A stretch of DNA of 64,000 nt from Epiperipatus broadwayi (Eukaryota; Onychophora; Udeonychophora; Euonychophora; Peripatidae). The stretch lies in NCBI GenBank assembly GCA_028023455.1, contig JAQFVV010000022.1, positions 11,801,100 through 11,865,099 of the forward strand, read 5' to 3'. The translations under genes were made by a program, and so were the position numbers. Below, in pieces: positions 24,600 to 37,273 of the stretch. Position 1 is the stretch's first letter. Every line of letters begins with the position of its first letter. The notes under the pieces are model-generated. The model saw only the letters and a list, made by a program, of their open reading frames with translations. It did not search any database and was not told the origin of the DNA.

Positions 24600-27330
24600 G
24601 GATTGAAGTATTTTTAAATTTTAAACTGTATTAATTATTTTCCAAGATTTTTGGCTTATTTTTCAGTGCAATCCTCATCTAAACTCTACTATACCAAATC
24701 AACCAACACTGCAGAAATTGCAACCATATTCTATTAGTGATTACATGCTGCTGGATAATTGCATTAAGGTGTAGTTATAAAATAATCTTACACATACAAA
24801 TATGCAAAAGATAAACCAATCTTTAAATAGTCCTTTGTGAAGAGATGAAGGCAATGCTCACTAGGCAGGCCATTTTCTGGTTAATGAAAGTTTACAATAT
24901 GTATATATATATTCTAATAGAGCAAATTAGATTGTAACTCAGATTAGTTGTATTACAGAGCTATATGGTTAAAAAAGCTTAGTAAATACTCAGATTGATT
25001 GTAAATTTATAGATTGTCAAGTGCATATGAGATACATAAGTAACTTAATTAGATTCTTTAAAATTTTTTAAAAAAATGTCTATAGAGTTAATAGTACTAT
25101 TAAATATTTTGGAAAATAAATATATTATGTAAAATTAAAAATTATAAAGTGATAACCTGTGTAATGTAAAATAAATTGTTTTTTACTGCACAAAAAGGAA
25201 TTGTGTAAAAATGTACTATATTTTTGATAACCCTATCCGATTTTCCTACTGGATGAGGCTTAAAATAATAATTTGGCTTTTCATGTAGTAAATAGAATGG
25301 CAATTCTAAATACATTAATAAAAAATATAAGGTCATAAAATTAAGAAAGTTAGAGAATGAATTTCAAACTTCTGTTATAATGTTCTCTTTTATTTCCCTT
25401 GCTTTCTAGCCCATTATTTAAAAAGCTATTGTTTTTATTATATAATCATTTATAAAATAATCATATAATATAAAAATATTTATGAAAAAACATGTTTTTT
25501 TAAAAAATGTACTGAAACCAGTAATTATGTCTTGATAAAGATTTTTTTTAAAAAATCATTCTGATATGAATAAATACGGACTTCATTATGTGTTAGGTTC
25601 AAGAAAAAACATGTTGCAAGAACATGAAGTATAAATAAGTTTGAACATAACAATGACAGTAATTTAAATCTTGACCAGAGAAAACATCAGTGTAGATTGA
25701 TTCAATAAAGTGAGGAGAAAATACTGATTAAAAATTAACTATTAAAAAACTGTTGGTTAAAATAGTTACTCTTAGAATAGTTTTGGATAGCTATAACTTG
25801 CTCATTATTTTAAAGTATTTTTAACACTCCTTCTCTATCAGAAATTATGATGATATTAGCTAGAAAGTAGCCATTTACCATGGATGCCTAGAAAAACAAA
25901 TCTACACCAGTCAAAAGACTTGGAATTATGCAATTTATATACAGACAATTTTGGAATTTGAATAAAATGTGGCATTGTCTGCCTTAAAGAATAAAACTAA
26001 AACAGTAAGGAAAAACGTGGACTCTACTGTAAGATGTACTGTACGTCTTTCTCCAGTGGGATTCATCTACATTGTCTCAATGCACCAATATCCAAAGAAA
26101 ATAATCGCAATCAGGACAAGATTGATAAAGACTGCCATTAAAAATGTATGCATATACAAGCCTATATTCTCTGCAAAAACCATGGTGTAAAACATTCTAT
26201 TAGATAGTAAGAGCTTTCCTTATATTTAAAAGATCTTAAGTGTAATGGATATATTTATTTAATTCAATATTTTGAATCTTTATTTATTTACTTTTTTCAT
26301 GTAGTGGTAGATGCAAACATATAATCAATGAGTTCAAATTTTATTTATTTAGTGCAAATAAATTGTTAAATTATTTTTTATTAAAATTTAGTTTTCTTTT
26401 CAAGCTCATTCCAAACATATGCCATTAATATTCTCTAATCCTGAAAAACCATGAAATTTACTGGGGGTATGCAAAGATAATAGTAGTAATTTAAAATGAT
26501 TATGATCAGTGATAATAATGTATTCAGTATTAAACTTTCTATTTATAAAGTTTGATGCCTGAAGATTCACTTTAAATTGAATCTATAAAAAAAGAATATA
26601 TACTTTTGGAATAATTATACTTAATCTTTAGTGCTAGGTTATTTACTCATCATTACCAGATGATTGATTATATTATTGAATATATTTGAGTTTAACCATT
26701 TTATGTGAACCCTTTCTATTTGAATTTCTATTAACCTTATTTTTAATCCATTTTGAATTTATATATTAACCTTGCATACTCCAAAACTATTACATTTCTA
26801 ATTCAAATACATTAATCATTTTTTTCAAATCATTACAATATATATATAATTTCAGAAAAGAGTGTGCTGTTAACTGAAAGATTATTTGATTCCTACTTAA
26901 AGCCTTATAGAAACTGAGTAAGGCAATATTCTATTATCCACTCCCATGATTTCATGTCATTGTATTTTTTAAGGTAAGCAAACATGGGTAGCTGCTCACC
27001 AACATAAATCACTCAGTGTAATGAGTTTACTGGCTTTTTAACTTGAGTTTTACATCAAATAATATTATAGCTTTTTTTTGGCAATTGCATAATATTACTA
27101 ATCTAAATTAACAATTGAGATTTTTAGAAGAAAAGATGAATGTGAATATGAATAATTTTTTATTTCTTTATTGATATTTAAATTATGATAGACAAAATAT
27201 AAATTATAACCATTATGTATAGGATGCAATAAAGTCACCAGCCAAGGCAAAAAGTGCTAAAAATTCTCTAATAGTTAACCTAGATTACCATTTGATGATC
27301 ATCTTTTATTTAAATACATACAACTGAGAT
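24600..27330. other. Intron sequence, nothing recognised
   Basis: AT-rich DNA. A 73-codon plus-strand frame at 25969-26190 is less AT-rich than its surroundings but resembles no family I know. No clear repeat copy was found. Confidence 0.4.
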
Positions 27331-27339
27331 GATCATTGA

Positions 27340-28836
27340 TGATCACTTTCATATAAAGAAAAATTGCATGAATTAGAAAAAGAACTGTCTAACATAAAAT
27401 GGGATATTATTGAACTTTATGGAGTTAGAAAAAATATGATGAATAATTAATGTAAAGAATGAATGTATACTTTGTTACAAAAACACATATATTGGAAGCA
27501 CAAGTAGAATAAGATTCTTATAAATAAAAAGTGGAAGAACAACATTAAGTGACTGGAAAGATTAATTATTCAAATAAATGCAAGACATCAATGCAGAATA
27601 TTCAGGTTTATGATCAAGCAATTCTTACTGTGATAAAGAAGTAGAGGATTTGTTTATGGTGAACTATGATAAAAGTTTGTAGGGTAAATTTGGTTATGCT
27701 AATTAAAATGAGAGAGAAAACAGATGTGTTGAATTTGCAGCAAAACAAATTGCATATTATGAATTCCTTCTCTGAAAATAAAGCTAAACAAAAAATGATC
27801 ATGGAAGCACCCAAATGAAGAAACAGTAGAATTGAATTATAATATGACTATCAAAATATACATATTTAAATTCACCATAGGAAGTGATAATCTATTAGTG
27901 ATACAAAGTTAGAGATGAAACTTATTAAGTAAGACAGTATTAATAATTGATATTACTTATTTTCAGAAACACTATAGTGAATTTAAATTAGAATTTGAAA
28001 ATTGTTTCAAAATATTAACAGTAGTGATTGAAATCAATAAAAGAATAACTGATACTCTGCTATGAATTGCAAAAAAAAATAGTTGGTCCAAAAATGTAAC
28101 TATTTAATTTCTACTATGACAATATAAAAAAATAAGAAATATGAATATTATTAAAAATGATCCATTAAGAAGAAAAGTAAAAAAAGTTAATAATATAAAT
28201 ATAAGTTGGCAGGGAAAGTTACATAAAAGACTAAAAGTCTCAAAAATGTAAAGCATCTTGGTATTGAATGACATGTGCTTCATCAATAAGTGCAAAAATA
28301 TGGAACTATTTATAAAATGAGAGAGGATATAAAAAATTCATAGAAGAGTTCTATAAAAGATTATATACAAATAAAAAGTAACTATATAAAGCATTCCCTA
28401 CTGTTATGATATCTTCTGAACTGTCAAATATTTTAAATAAAATTAAGTGATGACTTGCAATTAAATCTATAAAAAAGAAGCTTAAAAAAAGAAGAAATTA
28501 TTGCTGATATTTTAAAAAAAGCATAAAAAAATAAAAAAATTGATGGCAAAATTATATACAAAATGTCTAAATGATAAATATGTGCCAGATGAGTGAAAAA
28601 ATGCAGTAGTAATGCAGATATCTAAGAAAGATGATAAAGAAAACATTACAAAATCTTTACTCAAGATAATTATAGATCTCCTGCTCGAACTTTGAATAAT
28701 AACCAATTAAAAAAATAAGTTGGATTTAAAAATGGTTTTAGCACAGTAAATCACTACAAGAATTGAAAACAGTTGTAGAAAGCATCTGTGAATATTAGTT
28801 GACATTAAACTTCGGATTTGTAGATTATGAAAGTCG
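27340..28836 (+). pseudogene. RTE-type LINE: endonuclease and first half of RT, heavily decayed
   Basis: Near 27370-27430 the translation reads ELEKELSNIKWDIIEL, matching the 'ELE..L..IKWDIIGLSE' start of the apurinic-type endonuclease of RTE elements. After many stops, the region near 28720-28836 reads FKNGFSTV..., then IQ-like 'ELKTVVES', then FGFVDYES, corresponding to the RT palm block that normally reads 'GFVDYEKAFDS'. The element then breaks at a 460-bp repeat and resumes at about 29395. It is an old copy with a stop every few dozen codons. Confidence 0.75.
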
Positions 28837-28879
28837 TTTCATTTTACAAATACTTTGTATTAATTTATATAAATAATGC

Positions 28880-29335
28880 ATAATAGGACTGCCCATCCCT
28901 TGCATATGTATGTATAAATGGATTATTCTCCTGTACATGAGGGTAGAATGATTAAATATCAACATGGGTAGGATGACAACCTTGGCACTAACGAGGGCTT
29001 TGAACATTTCATCATCAGATTTTTAATGAAATGGAAGGTTAAAGAATTGTGGCCTGGAGTAGTTTGAAGCCTGTCCATTAAAGTATGAAGATTGGCTATC
29101 TTAATATAAAGCTGAGTACTGATTGTATATATGTGTGATCTGGACCAATTGATGAGTGCTGGTTTAGCATGAATTACATATATTGGTGATTATTTATCTT
29201 TTCACCATTTGTGTGATCAGGTGGATCAGTAATATAAGATGGCACTGAGAGGTGTAGGTCATGTGAAAAGTCTGGGTTCAAATCCCACATATATTACATA
29301 TATAAATGCAGGTGTTAAGCCTGTACAATGTATTA
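28880..29335 (+). repeat. 460-bp interspersed repeat interrupting an RTE LINE
   Basis: Full-length sense unit with landmarks GGCACTAACGAGGGCTTTGA, AAGCCTGTCCATTAAAGT, ATTGATGAGTGCTGGTTTAG and TTGGTGATTATTTATCTTTT, ending at CTGGGTTCAAATCCCACATA. It splits the RT domain of the surrounding RTE copy, so it is younger than that copy. Confidence 0.8.
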
Positions 29336-29394
29336 AATAGTTTCAAGATAATTAAACATTTTGACCATCAAGATATAAACTTGTAGACTGTCTT

Positions 29395-29945
29395 ATTTTG
29401 AAGATATCGTTGGAAAGGATGGACAACATGATGATTTAATATCTCCAAAACTTTTCACAGCAGTTTTAAAAGAAGTATTTTTTGGATTAAAATGAGAAAT
29501 TAATGGAGATTATTTAAGTTTTCTAGATTTTTAAACTGATGTGATTGTTTTTGCAAATAATGCTTTATACCTTCAGAAAATGTTTCAAAAATTTCCAGAT
29601 GAAAGCAAGAAGATAGGACTAAAAATAAATGCTAAAAAAACTAAAAAAAATATTCAATGAATTTTTTCATAAAAAAAATAAATGTTGATAAAATTGACAA
29701 GAAGAAACTAACAAATACAAATATCTTGATCAGATTATTGATACAAATGGAAACATAATCAATGATATTAATCATGGAATACTTGATTGGAGTGTTTTTC
29801 TAGAAATAACTTAGTATTAAAATATATCCTCATGTGTTTGAAAAAAAAAGATTTTTAATGCAGAAGTGTGTTTTATTAGTTCTTACGTATGAGTCTTTGA
29901 CTTAGATACTAAACAGAAGAGCGATACACAGACTTTAGATCACTC
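29395..29945 (+). pseudogene. RTE-type LINE: second half of RT (decayed)
   Basis: Translation near 29405-29480 resembles the RTE stretch 'RQGDTISPKLFTA'; here it reads GQHDDLISPKLFTAVLKEV in the local frames. Near 29545 there is VIVFANNALYLQKM where active elements carry 'DIVLFADD', so the metal-binding aspartates are lost. It continues to the C-terminal part near 29900-29945 and then breaks off. Confidence 0.75.
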
Positions 29946-30174
29946 AAATAAAGCATGGAAAGATATATGTAACATTAAATAAAAGTATGGGACACACATA
30001 AATTAATTATTTCAAACAATCATAGAATATTTAGTTTGATCTCACACTGTATAGATTGACTTATAGATCTCCACACTTTTATTTAAAGTTATATATAATT
30101 TACAATATTGTAGTCCAAGGGAAAATATTTTTTTTGTTTTTAGTGCACAAATTTTCAAATTAAACACAGGTATA

Positions 30175-30540
30175 ATTTGATACTAAAAGGAAATATGTCT
30201 ATGTGTTTGAAAAGGAAGGTTTTCAATAAATGTGTTTTACCAGTTTTTACTTATGGATCTGAGACTTGAACACTTAATAAAAGAGCAATACAGAGACTGC
30301 AGACAACTGAAAGAAATATGGAGAGATGCATGTTAGGAGTAACAAGAAGAGATTGAGAACAGACAGGTGTTACTGACCTCATTAGAGACCATACGTGAGA
30401 TGGATGGATGAAATAAAAAAGTGTGCAGGGGTGATGTGGAAAAGAGAAGCTAAAGATCGGAGAAGATGGACTGAACTTAGTAAGACCTTCATCCTGCAGT
30501 GGATTGATAATGGTTGTTGTTGTTGATGATGATGATTTTA
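30175..30540 (+). pseudogene. RTE-type LINE: C-terminal end with GATGAT tail
   Basis: This begins by repeating sequence already present at about 29825-29900 (AGGTTTTCAATAAATGTGTT versus AGATTTTTAATGCAGAAGTG). It is therefore a second RTE copy or a duplicated end, not a simple continuation. It encodes LQTTERNMERCMLGVTRRD and ends with CTTCATCCTGCAGTGGATTG and a (GTT)n(GAT)n simple tail, the signature 3' end of this RTE family in the window. Confidence 0.8.
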
Positions 30541-32017
30541 AAAAAAATATTTATATATATTGTTTGTTTTTAGTGTTTGGATATATATAATAAAATTGTT
30601 TAAAATCAGTTACAATATTTGTGTTTTTATGAAGAAGATGAGTAAGTTTTATGTAAACAATTTGAACAGAAATTAACATTTCATTCTTCTTTTTTTTCTT
30701 TCTATTTTAATTAAATGTAAGAATTCCTTTCTCAAATTAAATGAAGGTGCTTTTTTAAATAACATAGTACCATCTGTGTTTAACTTACCAAACCAATTAG
30801 AATGTGGCTGAGATTAAAAATCAATTATAAGATTTTTTTGTTTTTATTAATGTAGCAGTTCAAAAAAAGCTAATTTTATGTAAACAATCTGAAAAGAAAT
30901 TCAAATTTTATTCTTCATTTGTTTATTTTTATTTTTTTTTTCTATTTTAATTAACTGTAAATGCTCCATTTTATTTCTTAAATTATTTAAAAGTTGGGTT
31001 GCTTTTATTCATGAAAAGCTAGTTTAATGTAAACAATCTAAAGCAAAATTAAGATTTTATCATTTTTTTTTCTTTAAAAACTATTAACAAAGTGTCTGCT
31101 TAGTGCAGTATCTATTGCACAACCAATTTGAATGTAATTTCAAATGTGGCCCCCCAACACTGTTAACCTAGATAATTTAAAATGTTACACTGCCTTTGTA
31201 ACCAAACACATGTACCTAATTTAAAGAATATATGTTCAGTACAAATATGTTAAAAATTGGTTACAAGATTTGATTCAAATAAAGATAAGTTTTCAGTTAA
31301 ATAAAAGCATTTAATAAAATATCAGATTTATTAAGTAAATCAAATAATCACAAATTTAACTATGGACACATTGTATTCTTCATTATCATTTCATTTGTGT
31401 ATTCTCTTTAAATGAATGAATTGTTAAATAATTATTTTATTTTTTTAAACATTCATCCTTCCATTTGTCCTTCCATGAGATGTTAAAAGTTAAAATTAAT
31501 CATTTCTTATATTGGGTTAAAGAGGTGTAATGATAAAGCATTAATTGTTAACAGGATCATGGGCATTCAAATGTTTAAAGCACATTTAACAAATTAAGAT
31601 AGTCTGCACAATGCATGTATATTGAGAGGAGAAAATGATTTAAAGTTCTGCACTGGTAAATGGTTGCATGTTGAAGTTGAGAAGAAAAATATATTGATAA
31701 TTACCAAAAATGTGGAAAAAAATGAAAAAGGTAATTTAAAAACCCATTAGAAAACCATAAGCTAGTAATTTAAAATGGTATACATTTTTTTAGATATAAA
31801 AAAGCCAATAGTGTTAAACCAATGGGTAATGTAAAGAGTCAATTCATCTGAATAAGACTGATCATTCTTCTAATGTCTTTCTTTAATTATTTATGAAAAT
31901 AAAGTAGAATTTTTAAGATAGTAATTTAAAAATAAAGTCTTCTCCATAAAGAGCAAAATGATTTAGCATTCTATAAACCTACTCAAAGTAATTCATTACA
32001 TATTATCCTGCACTGTT
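30541..32017. other. AT-rich intron, internally repetitive but unassigned
   Basis: Several passages look like diverged duplicates: TTTTATGTAAACAATTTGAA at about 30645, TTTTATGTAAACAATCTGAA at 30875 and TTTAATGTAAACAATCTAAA at 31023, each followed by a T-rich tract. This suggests an old ~200-bp tandem array. No coding recognised. Confidence 0.5.
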
Positions 32018-32130
32018 ATATTTACTAAGGCTGTAAACCCCAAGAATATATGGGTGAAAATGCGAAGGTAGAGACCTCTACAGGTCTTAACCACAAGTTT
32101 ATGCTTGAGGTTTACAGCCTTAGTAAATAT
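32018..32130. mobile_element. Small foldback element, TIR with AAGGCTGTAAACC
   Basis: ATATTTACTAAGGCTGTAAACC (22 bp, 32018-32039) is exactly mirrored at 32109-32130 around a ~69-bp loop. The inner part of the arm, AAGGCTGTAAACC, is shared with the hairpin at 42633-42717. The pair is best read as a miniature inverted-repeat family with long hairpin arms. Confidence 0.8.
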
Positions 32131-33530
32131 TACTTATGTAATCAATGTGTGTTTAAATAAATTTATAACTGTACTGATTTCTGAATCATGCAAAAAAGCA
32201 AATATTACTACTCAACAATAAAAATGTAATCTTATCCAAATATATCAGAAGAGTTTTAGATGAATGAATCTAGACTAGTTATGCCCACAGTTTTAAGATA
32301 TTGGCCTTGATATTATCATAAATCAGCAATATTGGTAATAACTTGTTATGAATGCATTCAGAAAATGTGGTGCTTGTCTGTTTTGTATGTATTTCTTATA
32401 TGGCTTTGCTAGGAAGAAATAGCAGCTTCAGACTAAATCCACATGTTACAGGGCTATATTTAGATTTTTTAAACAACCAATAGATGTGTAATGATTTTCT
32501 CTGCTTAAAGTCTTTTGTGTAGCTAGTATACAACTGAATCAAAAGACTCAATTAATTAAAAAGATTTTCAGTACATGCAAACTAAATAAATTTATTTATT
32601 TATAGATGACATTTCATTTATGACCAAACCAAGATAAAATAAACAGCATTAGGAACAGAAGAAAAATACTTTCAGCGCACATCTTTATTACCATCTACAC
32701 ACAGTCATTTTGAAAATAAAAGTCAAGAGTGATCTGTATTCGTATCTTAAGGCAGCGTTGGATCACTATGTGGGCCAGTGAATGATCTAGAAAAAGCAAA
32801 GAACAAATGATATGACAAACAATGTGACTTGCTGTGTAACTACTATGCAAAGTATTCCAGTTAATTGTTATTTAGATATATTGCTGCATAATTAGCATCT
32901 AAAATAGGTGCTAGAAATGAAAACTTTTAACATATAAATTTACTATGTAATATTTTGATTACTTATTTTCAAATATATCCCACTAAATGTTTAAAAAAAT
33001 ATATTAATATAAATAATAATAATAAAAATAACTGAATGATTTATTGGCTGAGAGTTTATAAGAAATTCAAGCATCAAAAATGATAGAACTGGAACCATGT
33101 TACATGGATTTTGAACCCTAGAATCCATTACACTATTATTACACTAATCCATGCAGAGAAAAATATATTTAAATGGTTTATCACATGGAAAATCATAAGA
33201 CATTTGGTCACTCAAAGTGACAGATGTGAAATCATGATACATGATGAACGTCAGAATCTTCCTTTCTACTGCTACATTAAACCACATTAAATTACTTAAG
33301 AACTTTTTATGCTCTTATTAAATAAAAAAAAATCTAAAACTAAATTAAAAAGATATAAAATAGTGTAAAGTGATAAGATAAAGCTAGAGTACACAAGTAA
33401 AACAAATAAGAATTAAAAAAGTAATAGACACAATACATAGGAAGGGCAATTAAGAGAAGAACAACAATGCCTTTGAAATATTGAAAGACACGGTGAATAA
33501 AGGGATGATTAAAAATACAATATAAAATAC
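32131..33530. other. Intron sequence, nothing recognised
   Basis: AT-rich DNA without recognisable coding or repeat copy between the foldback element and exon 2. Confidence 0.4.
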
Positions 33531-33674
33531 CTTTTTCCCAGGACAAATCTCCCCACATAGTACTCCGAAATAACTCTGCAGTAAAGAAAACAAATTCGCC
33601 ATTAGTCATTCCATTGTCACGTGCTTCCAACATAAAATGACGTAATTCATCACCATGTAAAAGAAGTACAACAA
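33531..33674 (-). CDS. ANF-receptor-domain protein, exon 2 (partial gene)
   Basis: This exon encodes 48 residues: a VVVLLLHGDELRHFMLEA strand and helix, then GMTNGEFVFFTAELFRS, then WGDLSWEK. This is a hallmark stretch of natriuretic-peptide-receptor ectodomains, where 'GMT.GEYVFF..ELF' and 'WGD.SW..GD' occur in order and lie close to NPR-C-type receptors. In minus sense the acceptor is TTATTTATTTTAG and the donor is GAAAAAG|GTATTT. Length is 144 nt, with phase 1 at both ends: it completes a Val codon from exon 1 and starts the Gly codon completed by exon 3. The longer open frame (33340-33693) includes intron on both sides. Confidence 0.92.
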
Positions 33675-33748
33675 CTAAAATAAATAAATGCATTAATCAG
33701 TCACTAAATTTATCAAAATGTATAATACATGAAATATTTAATGGAGTT

Positions 33749-33843
33749 TTTTTTTCAAGGGTCAAAGTATCGGCTGGGAAGCGAACTTGGGACAATTACT
33801 TGTAAGGCAACTGTGCTGACCACTCGGCCATCAACGCTTGACT
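33749..33843 (-). repeat. tRNA-related poly-A SINE (antisense)
   Basis: In minus sense the head carries GGCCGAGTGGTCAGCACAG (A-box like), then CTTACAAG, then CGCTTCCCAGCCGATAC and an A-rich tail. It is the clearest tRNA-like head in the family after the 52.3 kb copy. It lies only about 75 bp upstream of the exon 2 acceptor, inside intron 1. Confidence 0.8.
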
Positions 33844-34601
33844 AGTTTTTTTGCTAAGTTTTAACATCTTAACGCAAGAAAAAATAAAGATCATTAAAGT
33901 TTATGGTGTGGTCATATTAGATATGTGAAGTGCAATGTTTATCATTATAATTCTATTTTCATTAGTTTGTGTTAATTTAAATATTTTGGATTAATTATTA
34001 ATAATCATAATAATAGATAAAATAGGTGTCTAAACAGCTCATTTTATTACAAAGTTTTTCCAACATTATCTCATAAAGTGTCAATAAATAAAAATACCTT
34101 ATTTATCAGATTTGCTAATTAGATTGATTTTTCCGTTTTGATTTACTTCTATTTAAGCACATCTGGATATCATTTACAGTCAATATTATGCAATTAACTG
34201 TATTATCTATGCATCAACTATCTAAAAAAAAAGTCATAAATTTGATTAAACCTGAAATTTTTTACCTGTTTCAGATTGGAACCCAATCATAGACATAGCA
34301 AGAAGACATACTATTATTAGATGGTATAGAGTCTTTACTATAAATATGACTTAACACAAAGACGGACATAAAGCAATTGTTCCGAAAAGATTTTTTTTTT
34401 CATCAAGAGCACTATTATAAACAACAGTAATATTAACAAAAAGAATTAGCCTTGTGGAAAGAAAACCTTGTGGATAAAAATATTTAAAATCAACATTCAT
34501 CAAAATCATTTCAACATTCTATAAATAAATAAATAAAAACTTAAAATGATTCCATTAATAAAAAAATATCTGCTAAATTCCTGCCCTACAACATTAGTTT
34601 T
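33844..34601. other. Intron sequence, nothing recognised
   Basis: AT-rich DNA with no recognised elements. Confidence 0.4.
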
Positions 34602-34813
34602 TATATAGGGTATATGAGCACAGACTTTCACACGACCCACCACTCTCCACACTATCTCATAACACTGATACACTTAAACACATATATGTTGAAAAGATAC
34701 GTATATTGGTGATTATTTATCTTTTCAACATATATGTGTTCAAGTGTATCAGTGTTATGAAATAGTGGAGAGTGGTGGGTCGTGTGAAAGTCTGTGCTCA
34801 TATACCCTATATA
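34602..34813. repeat. 212-bp near-perfect palindrome
   Basis: The arms 34602-34699 and 34718-34813 are near-exact reverse complements with about 18 bp of loop. Landmarks are CACACGACCCACCACTCTCC on the left and GGAGAGTGGTGGGTCGTGTG on the right. It is made of an antisense end of the 460-bp repeat facing a sense copy, so it arose from an inverted junction between repeat monomers. Confidence 0.9.
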
Positions 34814-35330
34814 TCACATATATAAACACAGGTATATAATAAGCCTGTGTGTTTCAGTTATTTCATAATAGAGAGGTCTTCCCATCCCTTGTATATGTAT
34901 TAAATGGATTATGTCCTGTACATGAGGAGTCAGATTGACATGGGTGTGACAAGAATCTCGGCCTCAGGGTGGCCTTTGAGCGTTCCATCATCAGATTTTC
35001 AATTGGATGGACGGTTGAATAGTTGGAATGTGGAGTGGATTGAAGCCTGTCCATTAAAGTATAAGGTTTGGCTATCTTAATATATATCTGAGCACTTATA
35101 GCATATATGTGTAGAGATGATAATCTGGACCAACTGATGATGGCTGGTTTAGCATGAAATACGTATATTGGTGATTATTTATCTTTTCAACATATATGTG
35201 TTCAAGTGTATCAGTGTTATAAGATAGTGTGGAGAGTGGTGAATCGTGTGAAAGTCTGTGCTCATATACCCTATATATTACATATATAGACACTGGTATA
35301 TAATAAGCCTGTGTGTTTCAGTTAATATTA
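34700..35330 (+). repeat. 460-bp interspersed repeat, about 1.4 tandem units
   Basis: TTGGTGATTATTTATCTTTT recurs at 34706 and 35168, a 462-bp period. The unit contains ATTGAAGCCTGTCCATTAAA and GACCAACTGATGATGGCTGG, and ends with AAGCCTGTGTGTTTCAGTTA in both copies. The copies are very similar, so this tandem duplication is recent. Short open frames in it are not genes. Confidence 0.85.
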
Positions 35331-35408
35331 GTTTTTGTAAAAAAACTATATACAGATATTCATTTGAAAACAAAAACTAGTATCTATTTCATGATTATGA
35401 CTACAATT

Positions 35409-35545
35409 CTCAGTCCTGATTGATTCGGTGCAATCATCGAGTGACATATTCCTGAGCTCAAGATCCTGGATTGTGGCTCAGACCACCACTTTCGATACTC
35501 AAACTTCTTAAAAAATTTCGTGCAATAAACTATTCGATATTCAAC
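35409..35545 (+). repeat. tRNA-derived SINE unit
   Basis: This has the layout of the 14.6-15.3 kb units: head GATTGATTCGGTGCAATCAT, middle CTGAGCTCAAGATCCTGG, a B-box-like TTGTGGCTCAGACCACC, then GATACTCAAACTTCTTA and tail GTGCAATAAAC. Confidence 0.65.
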
Positions 35546-37167
35546 CATTGTAATTCTCTCAAAATATGATCAGTTATAAATATTCATTTTTATATTGGCT
35601 AAAATCAGTTTAAATCCTATAAAATTAATTCTGAAATTATTGGGAAAAACAAAAATGAAATTTTCTAAACTGATAATGGAAAATTTCCTGAGAATAGTAA
35701 AAAATGTTTAATAAAAAAAAAGTTAAACAGTATATGCTTGACAGTATGTGATGATGGTATATTAGATGTGATAATATGATGGATTATTTTCATCATCTAT
35801 TATTTATTACACGTTGAATGTTTAGAAAATTTTAAATTTTATTTAAACTTTTCAAATATAAACAACTTGTTAATAATAACACCCACACAACATTTAGAAT
35901 AATATTCTCTATTCTTCTACAGCTGTTGTTGGCCTGCCCAGTGACATTATTAGCAACTTATACTTTTAGATTATTGAATATCAAAATTTAAGGTGATGCT
36001 GTAATCAATTGAGTTATCCTATCAAAGTTTATTATTGTTAGTAGTAGTAACAGTAGTAGTTGTAATTGTTGTTCTTGTGTATAAATTCTTCTACTTTCAT
36101 GGTGAAAATGTATTAGCCACATTTTTAGCATTTTTAGATTATCTTCCTTCTGCTAGAAGAAAATCAGAATTTGGTGCATTTTCTAAGCAATTCAACTCAC
36201 CACTTCCCAACCCTACACCCCCAAAAAATTAAAGTTCCGTAGAGCCCCTGAAAAAATATGTCAAGCAACAGTTAAAGAAGAAGAATATTGTATTTTAAGT
36301 AACAGCCAATACTTAAAATGGTTAGCAATATGAATAAAAAGACATTTGTGAGATTAAATGCTTTTTTACATAAGTGGTGACATAGACATAAAAAGGTTAC
36401 CGCATGGGTAAATGCATTTATGCAAGATAAATTATTGTGCTTGTAATAACATGAACAGTGACAGCATGCGCAGTCTCAGCCTGCGATGACACAAATACTC
36501 ACATTTATCAAGGCCCCAGGCCTGCATGACCTGCATTTTTTGTGAAGATTAAAAATTAAAACATTTCATCATATGCTGATACTATGTATTTCTTTTTTTT
36601 TTTTAACAAAACTCTGTAATTTGTACGCTCTACAATGAATATCACATGACAAATAATATAATTGTAGATGCAATGATTATGCAATAACACAGACTCTTTA
36701 CTTACATAAAACATGAATATCAAAACTTCTCAGTGTTCTGCTGACTTTATTGTGAAATCAGCTTATGTCAAGAATGATTGTCGTCATTATCATTATTGTC
36801 TAATGAATTAGAAATCACACACACACACACAAATTAAATTAGGACGATATTATTTATTAATGGACTCGCAATAAAATATTGAAGAACGTAAATTTTTTTT
36901 TTTTTTTTCTCAAATATTGATGTAATAAAACTGCACAAAATCGTATTTATAATTTATAGTTATCAATTTTTGCAATTTTAATATATGATATATCTACACT
37001 TACAAGTAAGTTACATTTTTTAAATATTTAAATGTTTTTTATCATGTAAAAAAGATTCCCCTTCTGCATGACTCTAGCTAATATATTAATTAATTTGTAA
37101 AAATAACACTTGCTTACTACTTTTAATGCATTTGGAATTTGTCATGCGTAACTTGTTATATATATAT
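35546..37167. other. Intron sequence with simple repeats
   Basis: Contains a (GTA/GTT)n-like run at 36037-36080 that generates a Val-rich spurious ORF, a T-run near 36591, a (CA)n run near 36815 and another T-run near 36892. A GC-richer patch at 36465-36540 remains unassigned. Confidence 0.4.
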
Positions 37168-37273
37168 ATTTTTTCTCATGTGTCATAGCATCTGCCAGGA
37201 AGCGAACTCGTTAACCTGGGACAACTGCTTGAAAGCAGCTGTGGCTGACCTCTCGACCACCAATGTTTGACAA
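37168..37273 (-). repeat. tRNA-related poly-A SINE (antisense)
   Basis: In minus sense: GGTGGTCGAGAGGTCAGCC, then CTGCTTTCAAGCAGTTG, then GAGTTCGCTTCCTGGCAG and GATGCTATGACAC with an A-rich tail. An extra short insertion (GTTAAC) lies before the B-box-like motif. Confidence 0.75.

Noticed and set aside
33764-33843. Possible tRNA gene (GGCCGAGTGGTCAGCACAG head)
   Set aside because: It cannot be folded into a full cloverleaf by eye, lacks a proper acceptor stem, ends in an A-rich tail and recurs as a family: a SINE.
36035-36232. 65-codon ORF starting MLVVVTVVVVIVVLVY
   Set aside because: The Val-rich start is translated from a (GTA/GTT)n simple repeat and no domain follows.
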